A DNA stretch of 64,000 bases from Ophiodon elongatus (lineage: Eukaryota; Chordata; Actinopteri; Perciformes; Hexagrammidae), in NCBI GenBank assembly GCA_016806645.1, contig JACSYO010001013.1:447501-511500 (forward strand), read 5' to 3'. The notes beneath the pieces were generated by a model, which saw only the letters and a program-made list of their open reading frames with translations, made no database searches and had not been told where the DNA came from. Shown here piece by piece: positions 28,218-39,554 of the stretch. The first letter of the stretch is position 1, and every line of letters starts with the position of its first letter. The position numbers and the translations under genes are program-made.

Positions 28218-31200
28218 GCTGTCTCCCGACTCAACTCTAAAGGAAACATTAGCAGTTTTAGACCTGAAGCTTTTGGAGGAAATTACACATTCACATTCAT
28301 GATGAATCTCTTGTTTTAATTCTTAACCTGCTTGTTTGTCTTTTCTATATTATCATTCGTATTGCGTTTTCACTTCTTCTCCTTGAACCTTTCTGATCGA
28401 CATGACTTTCATTTCATTCTAATGTCACTTCTAGAAGTAGCCCCGCATGTATGTAATGTGTGATTTGTAAACACTGTAGTCCGGGGACAAATCTAAAATT
28501 AAAAGCATGTAATGATGTTTAAGATAAAGTCTCTATTTTAGTTTTTTATACCTTAGAAATGTGTGTTACAATCTCCTATACGGTTTAGTGGCTAGAAAAG
28601 CAGAACTTTCAACCCTCACATTCAGAAGCCATCATCTACACCGGCGTTTTTCACCGAAAACACGGCGAGTGTAAATATGTCGAAGGAATGACCACGTGAA
28701 CTGTCGATAAACGGTCATCTACTCTGCACGACTAATTCCAAGAATACAGGTCCCACAGCTGAACAAAATTTGTACATCCAACATCAAAGCCAGCTGGCCC
28801 ACTGCAGTGACTGACAAACAGCTGTGTCAGATGGTAAGAGGCACTCAGGAGCAAATTCAGACTAACTGCTATATTTAGGCCAATATAAGCAAGGACAATA
28901 TCTCCATCAAAGGCTCAGACACACACACACACATAAAATCATTCTATATTCAGACCACAGGTATGACATATACTACAGGAAACAACTGCGACGGTTAAGA
29001 GAGGCGCATGCTTTTCGAGCGCAAGAATCAAACTTCAATGGTGTGCAGCTATGTGTGGGGAGAGCAGTCATGAAACCTTGCTGCTGATGACCAATCTGTC
29101 ACAGTTTTAGTCATTACGGTCTGTTGATATGGTGTATTATCTCTGGTGTCTATGATACAACACAATAAAACATTGTTAACAAGTATGGTTACATCCCACG
29201 TAATACAAATATCTGCCTCAAGTCTTATTTTGGAAAAGAAAACCGGACAAATATTGGATTAAGGGGGCTAATTGGTGCTCTAATTTACATAAATAACACA
29301 AATACACAATGTAGTTAGTACTATGATGGAAACAAAGATTTATACTGGTGAGTTGTTTTTTTTAATATACTTACTACCATCTGCTGAAGTGATCCTGATA
29401 CTCCAACAACTCTTATGTACTATTATAAGCAACGGGGGTCTAAAGGACAAAGTGCTGTGACGGTATGAAATCTAAATAAAACCGTGTGTTTGTTCTGTTC
29501 CTGAGAAAGAAATCAGACAATCTGTGCAACTTGTCTTTTGAACATCAAGCGCTTCACCTTACTCGTCACTCATCATGTCAGCAAACTATGAGTGAGCCAT
29601 GAACGTGCTTAGAGTCCTACCATGTCCTAAAACTGTCTTCTGTGAGTTGTACACATGAATGAAGTGTCTCACGAGGAGGATGGTAAGCTATAATTACTAA
29701 ATACCGTGCTGTCACTCCATCACAAACTGCATAACAAAAGGGCCCTGGAATAAAGTGTGTGATTAAAGAGATGCAAAGAAAGACTAACCCCACTTTTAGT
29801 TGCGATTACTCATCGTTAATCTGTTTTTTTACCCCAGTTGTTGTGACCGCACACGGCAGCTGCTTTATTGACACTGGTGACTAATGTTGTACTTCAGCAT
29901 TCATCCAGACCCTCCTCTATGCGCTTTGGTATTGATGACAGCAACGGGATGTGCTTGACATCATCTTTCCTCTCAGAAATGAAGGGGAAAGTGACATGAT
30001 TAAGCTTTTACCCCACCATCAAGTGAAGCAAACATATGGAGGAAAATACGTGTCTTAGTAAGATGTCGATCCTCAGAAGGGTCGGGCGATTTGATATATA
30101 ATATATCGGCAATGGGCAATAAGCCGTGTACATCGCCGGTTGGTTATTTTTGCTGTTGTTGTTTATTGCCGATGTCTCCCATATTATTTAGCTCATATAA
30201 TGGTCTGCCTCCAAAGAACGAGTGAGAGTCTCTGCTCAGCAGGCCAGCCACGGCAGAGAGAGACGGCGAGGAAAAACAGCTTGTAAAGCCGGAATATCTT
30301 CATATTTAAATGTGAATTAATAGGGATTGTTGTAAGGGTGGGAAAGACTAACAAAGACCTTTTTTTTGGAGAATTTTATTTTGTATCTGTCGAGTTCACA
30401 CGTCTTAGTCTTAGTTCTGCGACTGAGAGAAAAACTTGAATTCAGAAGGTGTGTGGTTTGGGTTCAGGATCTCTGAATTAGAAATACTTAATAGAAAAAT
30501 GCAAGGAGGTCATTTAACAACACCTTCTTTTTATGAATTTCCAGAATCCTCAAAGACTCTTCGAAACCATCTATAATCAAATATTTTCTGTCTGCTAAAC
30601 AATAATAAAAAAAAAACTTTTTCCAGCCTTTGAGATTAATAACCCTTTTCTCAAATTGGAACTCTATTTCCTTTCCAGGTTACCAATGGCTACCATCTTC
30701 ATTTTAAGAACGGGTTAAAATCTTTTTTGCCATGCGGTGGATGGATGTGTTTAAGATTCAGTCATAAAGCTTTGATAATGATGATGTTGGTAGAGTGTAT
30801 TATCCAATATACTGTATCAGTCCATAATCTCTCATAGGTGTTTAGTTACATGGAAGTCCCAACAGGATAAAAGTGTTTCAAAAGTGATAATAACTTTGTA
30901 TTGATGAGCAAATGGAAAGAAGTAGCTACATTCGTCATGTTTTCAGGTGCCGTCAGGTGAGGGAGTACTTATTCAGAGAGTCTCAACATTAATGCATCAC
31001 TTCATCAAACTTCCTCTGATCCAAATTTGGGGTAGAAGTTGTGCAAGTGTCCACATTCACCCAGGAGCGATAGAAGATTGAGAAGGAATGGGACATGATT
31101 GGAACGAGACGAGAATAGCAGCAATAAATGTCATGTGACCAAGAGGGAAAGAGAATAAATAAAATCTGAATTTGGTGAGGTTGGGAAGAAAATAAAAATG

Positions 31201-31900
31201 TACATAGATACATCTTTCACCTCCTCCCCAGTCTTAAACGCTTCTTTAGTCCAGGCTTATGTTTAATCTCTTATTACTTCAGATCTGTCCTATTCAATCC
31301 TAACTTGTCATTGGTTTGTATGCGCATTGTTAAATATGAAACGTAGTTTTAACATCCCAATCTTTCCACGGGGAAGATGTTGCCTCTGCCTGTTAAAGAG
31401 AACCCAGCGTGACTTTGCAGTGCAGTAACACACTTATGCCAAAAGAGGGAGCTGCCGTTTTAAATATGAACCGTGTGTTGCCAGTGCTGCACATTGTGTG
31501 GCGTGCTCACAGCAGTGGTGTGATAATAACCAAACACTTGCCTGTGAGAAACGTCTGGAACTGCTGTGTCTGCTGCAGAAACTCCGAAGAGTCAGTTCAC
31601 TCAAATTATGCATTTTGTAACAGAAGTCTGCAAATGCTTTATGTTTTATCTGCTCAAGATTTATGGTGTCGGTCTCTTGAGATACAATGGAGGTGAATGG
31701 AAATTGCGTTCGTGTTGCCAATGGTATTGAAAAACGAGACAAATAACTTCAACAGCAAATTCTCTTCCAGAAACAGTGACCTCGGTAACTCTGGAGGATT
31801 CACAGAACTCCCTGTGAACTGTTTACATAGGAACTATTTCTTCAGTAGAAGGTACAGGGCTCCCAATGAGGACTGTTCAACAAAAAACAGCTGTGCTTAC

Positions 31901-32443
31901 CTTCTTGTTGGAAGAGCTTTGGTGAGTACAACCCGAGTCCAGGTTGTTATTGGGGGCCGACACATTGTTCCTGAGAGAGGGAGACCGCAGCCCTTCCTCC
32001 CTCTCTCCTTCCTCCTCCTCTTCCTCTTCCCTCCCACTCTCCGCAGAATGTTCAAATTCATCGCTGTCTTGGTCCATCTCTTCCTCGTCCTCATCCTCCT
32101 CCTCTTCCTCCTCGCCCTCTTCCCTCTCCTCTTCCTCCCGTCCCTGCTCCTCCCCTCCCTCTGTCCTCTCCTCCGCCTCCTCCTCCTCTTGGTGACTGCT
32201 GCTGTTGTTGTTCTCTTCCTCTTCCTCCTCCTCCTCCTCCTCTTCGCCCAGCGGCTGGCCTCGCAGTCGCCTCTGCTCTGCCCCCCACATCCATCGGGCT
32301 CCTTTCTCTCCTCCGTTCACTTCGTTTGGCGGGCCCTCCTCGTCTTCCTCCCCTTCCTCCTCTCCCCGAGGGCCGTTGCTGGCTCCCGATTCACTTGGCG
32401 CCCATGGTTGTTCTCTCTCGCCATCAACCTGCGACGCCTCAGG
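31901..32443 (-). CDS. fbxw7: F-box/WD repeat protein 7, alpha-isoform second coding exon (acidic)
   Basis: This exon supplies residues 60-240 of the alpha-specific N-terminus: 543 bases, 181 codons, phase 0 at both ends. The acceptor is TTCCTGGCCCTTCACAG| just above 32443, with a long pyrimidine tract; the donor is AAG|GTAAGC at 31900-31895. The diagnostic block is EEEEMDQDSDEFEHSAESGRE (21 residues, residues about 179-199), matching human EEEEMDQESDDFDQSDDSSRE in position and character. Residues about 126-209 are a nearly continuous Glu/Asp tract (genomic 32245-31994) encoded by mixed GAG and GAA codons. The N-terminal part (PEASQVDGEREQPW and on) and the last 30 residues have diverged from the human sequence. 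FBXW7 alpha is the main, nucleoplasmic isoform. The exon's plus strand is open for over 200 codons as a Leu/Ser-rich mirror, which is not a gene. Confidence 0.92.
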
Positions 32444-32718
32444 CTGTGAAGGGCCAGGAAAAAAAGGAAATAAAATGTCAACGCCTCAGAGGAAAGGTCT
32501 GATGCTAAATTAAATCTGTTGTATTTATACTTTCCTAAAAGTTCCTAATTGGTAATCACAGCGCACGCCTAAATCAAATTTCCACAATTACCTGGATTTG
32601 ATCTATGCATCTTCACATCTCGGCTCAGAACTCGCTAACCTAATTTAGATTGTAGGTCTAAATTTCAAATCCTTCCATATGACGACAGTATTATTTGTTG
32701 AACGTCAGTTGGCCTTAC
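32444..32718 (-). other. fbxw7: 275-bp intron between the two alpha coding exons
   Basis: It starts with AGG|GTAAGG at 32718-32713 and ends with a C/T-rich tract and CACAG at 32444. It joins codon 59 to codon 60 without splitting a codon. Its small size contrasts with the kilobase introns on either side. No other feature is seen in it. Confidence 0.88.
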
Positions 32719-32895
32719 CCTCTGCTGCAGCTGCTCTTCCTCTACTACCCGGTTCATGTGCTCATCCTCATCACCCTCCTCTGCTGCCTGCTGGGGTGCC
32801 CGGGCCGTGGAGGAGGCGTTACCTCGCACTGCCGGACCCCCCGGCCCCCGACTCCGCCTGCTGCTGCTGCCCCCCGACAGCAGATCCTGGTTCAT
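32719..32895 (-). CDS. fbxw7: F-box/WD repeat protein 7, alpha-isoform first coding exon
   Basis: It encodes residues 1-59 of FBXW7 alpha. The start MNQDLLSGGSSSRRSRG aligns with human MNQELLSVGSKRRRTGG, RGNASST aligns with RGNPSSS, and DEHMNRVVEEEQLQQ matches human EEQMNRVVEEEQQQQ. The exon ends AGG|GTAAGG in phase 0. The basic patch is RRSR here, where human has KRRR, a site linked to nuclear import of alpha. The ATG at 32895 has G at -3. The frame stays open upstream for 23 codons to the splice acceptor at 32965, but without another ATG inside the exon, so 32895 is the preferred start. Together with the next exon this gives 240 alpha-specific residues, against 167 in human. Confidence 0.93.
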
Positions 32896-32964
32896 TTCCA
32901 AAAGCCAGCTTGCTACCTCCTGGACCTTCGCTAGGCTGTCTGAGGAGGAGAAGGGCTTGGCATT
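32896..32964 (-). other. fbxw7: 5' untranslated part of the alpha exon, open in the coding frame
   Basis: The acceptor GTGTGTCTCTTTGCAG| lies just above 32964, so the exon is internal and at least one 5' exon lies upstream. These 69 bases are open in the alpha frame and would read NAKPFSSSDSLAKVQEVASW followed by LLE and then the initiator Met. This may be ordinary 5'UTR or an N-terminal extension used with a different 5' exon. If the candidate upstream exon ending at 40987 is spliced here, that frame meets a TAA without an ATG, which supports UTR. Confidence 0.6.
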
Positions 32965-33086
32965 CTGCAAAGAGACACACAAAAACGGACAGATTGTTAA
33001 AATATGTCAAGTGTTTTTCTTGTGTCCACACTCAGCTTGTGTTTCTGAGGCAAAAATCAAACAACTGCTAAAAAGAAAGAATCATT

Positions 33087-33131
33087 GCGCGCGCGCACGC
33101 ACACACACACACGCACGCGCACACACACGCA

Positions 33132-33168
<37 letters not shown>
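33087..33168. repeat. (CG)n/(CA)n mixed dinucleotide repeat
   Basis: Alternating purine-pyrimidine DNA begins with GCGCGC and becomes CACACA, with interspersed CACGCG units. Such tracts favour Z-DNA. It lies about 120 bases upstream of the alpha exon acceptor. Confidence 0.95.
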
Positions 33169-33169
<1 letters not shown>

Positions 33170-35843
33170 TTCTCCAAAGAGTGTGAATATCCTTCATCAT
33201 ATTCTATTCTTGACCCTAGTTTAAAACAATGGACATTAAACATTTGCTCATGGAGCCACACTACCGCTGCTCAGCAGCAGACAAGGAAGAAAGGTGGGAG
33301 TGATTGTGTTTGGCTTCAGATCACACAGCGTTGGATGCCGTGTCTCACATGAAGACGGCTGGGCAGAAAAGCCTTGAGAGCTACTTGTGTTCCAGCTTCT
33401 AAAGTCCAATCTGTCAAATGCAAAAGCAAAACATGGCTTAAATGTACCAGAAGCGTGTCCAACAACTGTCCTTAAGATTTGAGTCTGTTAACTGTCCTTC
33501 TGAGTAGTCTACAAGCGGCGTTAAAATAAAAAGACATGTTTATCTTCTAGGTCCGCTGTCTTGCCGCTATGCATTTCACGAAGGCAAACCCACTGAATAA
33601 ACACACGAGTCACATGGCTTACTTCTGTAATGTCTCAAACCGTATGTAGAACCGAACGATAGGCAACACAAGCTTTATCTACAATGAGACAGCTTCTCCC
33701 TCCGACACCGAGACACAGAAGCGGCGATGCAGACGGGAATCCAACTCTTATCTAATCTGTCAGCATCAAAACATCCTCTCTCTCTCTCTCTCTCGAAGTT
33801 TATTTCAATCCATATGTCCTCACACTTACGGGCAACCAACTGCACATATGATTACGAAAACTACATTTGGATACCCTGACTCTGGGTTTTGTGTTGTCGC
33901 TTGAGGCTGTAACAATGTTCATACAGCAAACTTTTCTCAAGGCTTTTGCAAATGTGATTTAACAGACCCTGTATAAGTCCAAATCTTTCCCCATATTTCC
34001 CAAATTAGGCTCCAACCCAAAAACTTGCGATACGTTTTCGACATTTCTAGAAACCAAGGTTGTTCTACTGGGAACAGTGGTTCATTACATCTTGTTATAT
34101 TCCATCACACCCTCAAAAATCTGCAGTTGCATCCTTTTAACCTCTTTACAGGGTCACAGGGTAGCTCGAAAAATCAAATGGTATTACAATAATACAGCCG
34201 GAGATATTTCGTGGAGCTTTCCTTCTGTATTAAGGGTCTAAGGAAAGAGATAGCGTGCAAATGTCTGATATGGGGCTATATAATGTAACCAACTTGCCTC
34301 TTTTAGATATCCGACAGAGCCTTACAAACAGGACACAAAATCTCAGTTGTCACTGGATTTGAAACAGTATCAGCCAAAAGATGTCAATGAATTGACAAAA
34401 TTGTTACATCTAAGGTCTGATCACAGTCTGCTAATTTGGTTACAAAACTGAAAAAGGAGAACATTTGGCTTCCTCGGTTGACATACATGTTACGTAAGTA
34501 TGATAGTATGATCCGTATGAAAAATGTCTTTCAAAGAAACTATTCTTCTCGTCCAAAGATGGTTGATGTTTAAATATATGGAACAAGTATCACTAGTACT
34601 ACATTTTTTTTATTGATAGTAGATTTGCAGGCAATATTTCCAAGTGCTGAGCATTTGCTGGCAGCTCAGTGTTTTTAGTTGATCAGAATCAGAATAGTCT
34701 CGTTATAACCGCTGGGATTTAATGTTGTAAAACAAAAAAGAGGTGTATCCCCTTTGCTTTGGTCTTTTAGTTTTCTAACATCCAAGTCTGTGGATTCTGA
34801 AACCAAGACACACTCAAAAATCAACTTAATACACACATTTTATTCTACTGACTCAACATTCAAGAAGCAAGAAAGACTTATGTAAATGAAGGTAAGTGGT
34901 GTGACTCTTGGATTTGACAGGTCCAAGTGGTAGCGGCTTGGTCGCATGCAAAACCGTTCTGAAGGCTTTTTTAAGTAACAATGACTTCCACCAATACATG
35001 TGAAGCTTTAAGACAAGTAGTTAGAAATAAGTACTTAAGTGAAGCTTCTTTATACAAGAGCACCAACTTTGCATAAATTAGTAGAAGCAGTGAAGTTTTT
35101 TTTTAACACCAAATAGGGCCAATCAAGGCATTTTTAACTAATCGGCTATATTGATTTTAAAAAGCCAGTAAGTAAGCTACTAATGCAATCCATGAAACAG
35201 ATGTACAGATGCCATAAATAAAAAACACACAATGGAATATAGTTCATTCAGGAAACTGGGGCAAAGGCTTCACCCAAGCAACGAGATACTTTAAAAAAGG
35301 GAGAGAGAAATTCCCTTGAGACAGTGAAAAGGCCAAAAAGATTACAAAGAGGGTTTGATATTTCATACTTTGTTATTTTGTAAAAGAGTACAAATGAAAA
35401 GAAACAGCTTGGTTGCAGCCATTTCCTTCTTAATGCAATGAAGAGCTTTTCAATTGTTATGCTTATAGCCTATATTGGATTGATTTGAATAACTTTAGTG
35501 TACTTGAAGTGTGGGACATCCATATTAGCTACATAATTACAGTGGAGCACAAGGCAGGTAAAACATAATTATAGTTGAGCACACACCTTTTTCCTGTCAC
35601 TTAACATGTACATTGTGATTTAAGACCATATGGTGGTCATGCTGTTACATACATTTCTCAAAGTAGTCCATAATAAATACAAAAGAGCGCTTCCAAACTG
35701 CTGTTTTTTTTTTGTGAACACCACCAAGAGAAATTTGGTGAAATGTTGGTAATCTTTAAAAACAATTATTTCTGGTTTAAAGCTTTATTGGATACCCTCT
35801 TTATTCCTATTTTATAGACTAGTTCACTATCAGGCACATGAGG

Positions 35844-35844
<1 letters not shown>

Positions 35845-35882
<38 letters not shown>
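35845..35882. repeat. (CA)19 microsatellite
   Basis: A perfect CA run of 38 bases with no associated element. Confidence 0.95.
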
Positions 35883-35883
<1 letters not shown>

Positions 35884-37139
35884 CACTGAGAAGAAGTTTA
35901 ATTTTGTCTGCTGAATTGTACATAATCTTAGCTGATGTAGCTTTTTAAAAAAGGTGCAAATGGGCTTTTTCAAAGCCCAAATGAGGTCTTTAGCTAATCT
36001 CAACTGTGACAAATTAAGAATCGGCTATGCAGACCGCAGTTCCAAATCTCCGCGATGAACCACGTGCGAGATGAGAACATTTCTTCGGGAGGCGCACATA
36101 CTCTATCCGTCTCAGTGAAAACGAAATGCTTTGACCTTGAAGAACAAGCCACCGGTCCCTTTATATGCTTCTCTCTGTCTTTGCTGCATGGCCCCGGTGC
36201 TGTGGTGGGAAGCATTAGACCTATCTCAGATTGCACGGACCCCTCTCGGGACTGCCAGTTCATTGCTGTGAGCTCAGACGAGGAAGGCTATGAATAGCTA
36301 AAGTTGTCCCTGCCTTTTACCGGAACGGCCGAGGTTTCCGTTATTAGTTTCCTAAACACAGCATGAAATTAGCTCGTTGTTGTTGATGTTCAAACAGTTG
36401 TGTGTAGTGCAAACAGTAGGCGAGGGTGACGCACAGTAGAGATGTGTTGCTGATGAGACCGGACAAGTGTAACAGAGTTTTGATTTGTTTGTTGGCCGAG
36501 AGCTTTATCGTGTTTGTTCAACTATAGTCAAAAAACACTTGTCGTTATCTATATTGTTATCGTTCACCTTCAATTAGACACAAAGGCCCCTTTGTGACAA
36601 TTGTTTCAGACTCCTGCGTAGACCGGAATAGAGTGTACACTTGTAAAACTGCTCTTCTGTTGAAGCTTATAACGTGGTTGGACACAAACAAAGATTCCAG
36701 GAACACTTGTAGTGAACAAAGACTTGGCACATGGCCTTTAGTATTGCAGGACTAAGAATAGAGACTGATGAATGAAACTTGTGCATGCAAGAGCGATGTA
36801 GTGGACAAAAATAGCTTTGGGAAGCTGGAGGGCGCAGGTGTGAATTTGTGTCCCCTGAAGCAAACAGTTGACACAGGAGATAGAGAGCCACTGAGAATAA
36901 ACCAAGAAAATGAGATCGGAGCTTTTTTTGTATTTTTATTTATTTTTTTATTATGGGATTATTAAATTATGGGACACACAGCTAATTCCTCTGTTGTAAT
37001 TTCTTAATTCCTTTTTTTTATTTTTTTTTTATACTTGTTTTAATTAGCTTTTACTGGCAACTTTGGTATCTACAGTGAATCAAAAACTATCTGTGATGTG
37101 AAAGGTTAACATAAACATAGTAAGAGTGATTCAAAAAAT

Positions 37140-37260
37140 GTTTGTGTCCAGGCTGGGAGGGGTCGCCAACAATCCTCTCAGAGGGTTGGCAGAACGCAGC
37201 CAATCACCTTCTCAGCGGAGCGAATGATACGCTGCAGTCTGTGCAGTCAATCTCGTTAAT
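37140..37260 (-). mobile_element. LINE reverse-transcriptase C-terminal fragment
   Basis: The minus strand translates to RLQRIIRSAEKVIGCVLPTL, then a stop and a frame change, then RIVGDPSQPGHKHF. This is the typical end of the reverse-transcriptase protein of a fish non-LTR retrotransposon, with the residues between the two blocks deleted. It is a dead, truncated copy. The family is not assigned. Sequence above about 37265 no longer resembles the protein. Confidence 0.6.
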
Positions 37261-39059
37261 TGTGCTGCTGAACATGTTATTTAAAATGCTCGTCAGAGCA
37301 AGAACATGTATATAGACCAGCCTTGATGATGTGCGCCCAGCAGTCTGGCAGTGCGACATACATCCAGACAGTCCCAGGTGTAGCTGCTGAGAGGGAGGGG
37401 GTCGGCACTTCGCTGATAAAAAGGCACAGCTGTGGCACAGACATTACTTTAGCCTCGTGCAAAGACTCCACATAGGGCACTTCAGAAAGATGAGCTTCTC
37501 TTGGGTGGATTTGGACAGACTGATCTACATGATGTGATGGGTGGGTCAACAGGTATGCATTAACTTTCTATGGAGAGCGTCTGCCCCACCACACAGCTGA
37601 AAGCCAAACTTATCTCCCACCGCTGTGGACAAAAACTAAAACCAAAAGTCAGTAAAAAACCTTGTTCATGAGCTAAAATAACAGTTTAGAGTTATTTTTC
37701 AAACAGCTAAAATCACTCACTCAATCACCGCTGATTCAACTTCAACTCAAAGGCAGTCGGAGATGTAATGTAATGCTGCCTGTGATGTTATGGGCCAGAA
37801 GTAAGCCTTTTCGAAATTTTGCTGCAAATGTATGATTCATAAGGGTATCCTGAGCAATATGCAGTATCTGATGAGTGAAGGCATTTGAACTGCTCTGTAT
37901 CAGCCTTAAGGCCTGAACCTATTGCACTCTGAGTCTCAGGTGCCAGATGTTATTTTCAACTGCAAATCTCTCATAAAGTACATGTCTTTCACATAATTCT
38001 TCCAAAACACAAATTAAAAAAGATTATTCCCACATGTTTATGAAAACAAAGCCAGCAGTCGATAAAGCCTGAACAGACTTTTGAAAACTCTCAAATACCA
38101 ACAATAGTAACGGCCTAGAAAGTCTAACACGAATCAGGTTACAGAAGCGAGGCGCTCATTTACTTCACTGCAAAGCCTTTACAGTTGGCAAAAACTCCTG
38201 TTATCACGTCCCATTAATCATACGATTTCTCCACCTTTAAGTAGTTGCCAGTAAATGCCCGTTTTATTTTAGCTGGTTAAAAAAAGCAAAGCTCTGAAGG
38301 TCAAGAGAAAAGAGACCGTTTATACAGAGGTTTATGAAGAGACTTGGGTTCCATTACTTTAGAAAGTGGTGCTGAAAGTCGAATTTTACATTTTCTTGAA
38401 AATGTTGCAAGAGCGTTTGCCTGAGCAAAACACACTATATGTAACATCTGTCACCACAACTGTTTCCCGTTAAGGGTTTCTTTGTAATTTAAGTCTGGTT
38501 TAATGGGGTGTGAATATTCTCTTCTTATTCCGGTGATTGAGGTTATATTGTACACTGAAATAATCAGTGTTCTACTGGCACTTACTCATGAATCATCGAT
38601 GTCTGATGTTGGTTTGATTATGTAAAAACAATGAGGCATCTATGAAAAAAATCCTTTTCAAACCATTCAAGTTCATGATGTGCTAATGAGGAGATTCTGT
38701 GTTTGATGTTAGATTGTGAGAACTGAGATCCTGGGGGGGGATAAAGTGTGACAATGATCTTTGAAAAAGATGAAACTTGACTTAAAAAGACACTCAATTG
38801 ATTCAAGCCTGCTGGATACAACGAGCACATAAACCTAGTTGAGAATAGGAAAAGAAAATTAGAGGACTGAGCTGAACAACCTCAAATGGCTGCAATAAAT
38901 CTCACCAATATGACCTTAATAGAGCAGGCGGGAGAGAGTACAGAAATATTGGCTGTTCACAAGAAACATGGTAACAGATATAGATCAAGCAGCGGATGTA
39001 TAGTGGCTCCTATTGGATTGGATTTTCAAATAGCCTGATAGCAGTGGGACAAACAAGGG

Positions 39060-39385
39060 GTGGAAGAAAATATTGATACTTTTCAGTATTACGATATTAT
39101 GTTTTGTGATAATGTATAGATCAATAGCTAAAAATATACATAGTCTGTCTAGATTTTTTTTCATGCTTGATTTGTTTAGCTTAGGAATCCTGCAAGTACT
39201 TTTATTATATTTTCATACTAATACCTAGGCAAATGTTAATTCCTTTGCTCAGATTGTACAAGAAGTAGTGCTAGGATTTTCGGATTGCATTTAAAAAAGT
39301 AAACCTTTTATTTATGCATATTGTGGTGTGTTGTATGGTACTTTAACCCCTGTATCACGACACATATTATATTGCCAGATTTTTG
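39060..39385 (+). mobile_element. DNA-transposon remnant with TATCGTGATA-type ends
   Basis: The left part contains GATACTTTTCAGTATTACGATATTATG-like sequence (39078 onward) and the right part CCTGTATCACGACACATATTATATTGCCAGAT. These are arms of a familiar non-coding fish repeat with sequence degraded between them. Recognition rests on memory of the consensus. No duplication was resolved. Confidence 0.4.
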
Positions 39386-39458
39386 GACGTAGTCATCGTG
39401 ACGTCACCCATTGGTTTGTGGACTGACATTTTAAAGCCTCGAATTCTGCAATTTGGCC

Positions 39459-39517
39459 ATATATATATATACATACGTATGTATGTATATATATACGTAT
39501 ATACATACATACATACA

Positions 39518-39550
<33 letters not shown>

Positions 39551-39554
39551 GTGT
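39459..39554. repeat. (TA)n/(GTAT)n/(CATA)n compound microsatellite
   Basis: About 96 bases of TA, GTAT and CATA units, partly self-complementary. The overlapping open frames are artefacts of the repeat. Confidence 0.95.

Larger units (their letters stand above)
20401..31900 (-). other. fbxw7: fbxw7 intron between alpha exons and gamma exon, with repeats
   Basis: About 11.5 kb separates the alpha donor at 31900 from the gamma first exon. No open frame in it resembles a known protein, and the FBXW7 beta exon (hydrophobic, ending near GFYGTLKMIFYK in human) was not seen. It contains a CTCF-like motif at 24053, a CA repeat at 24547, a C-rich run at 27191, a complete hAT MITE at 27960 and a possible further DNA-transposon end near 30078-30110 (GGGTCGGGCGATTTGATAT). 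Parts such as 26440-26640 have the homeobox-site-rich look of conserved non-coding DNA, which cannot be confirmed from one sequence. Confidence 0.65.

Noticed and set aside
31697..32449. 250-codon plus-strand open frame, Leu/Ser/Pro-rich
   Set aside because: It is the antisense of the acidic fbxw7 alpha exon; the GAG/GAA array reads as Leu, Ser or Pro on the other strand. Splice sites and similarity support only the minus-strand reading.
32679..33352. Plus-strand open frames of 79-198 codons overlapping the alpha first exon
   Set aside because: They are shadows of the minus-strand exon, and the longest runs on through the CG/CA repeat.
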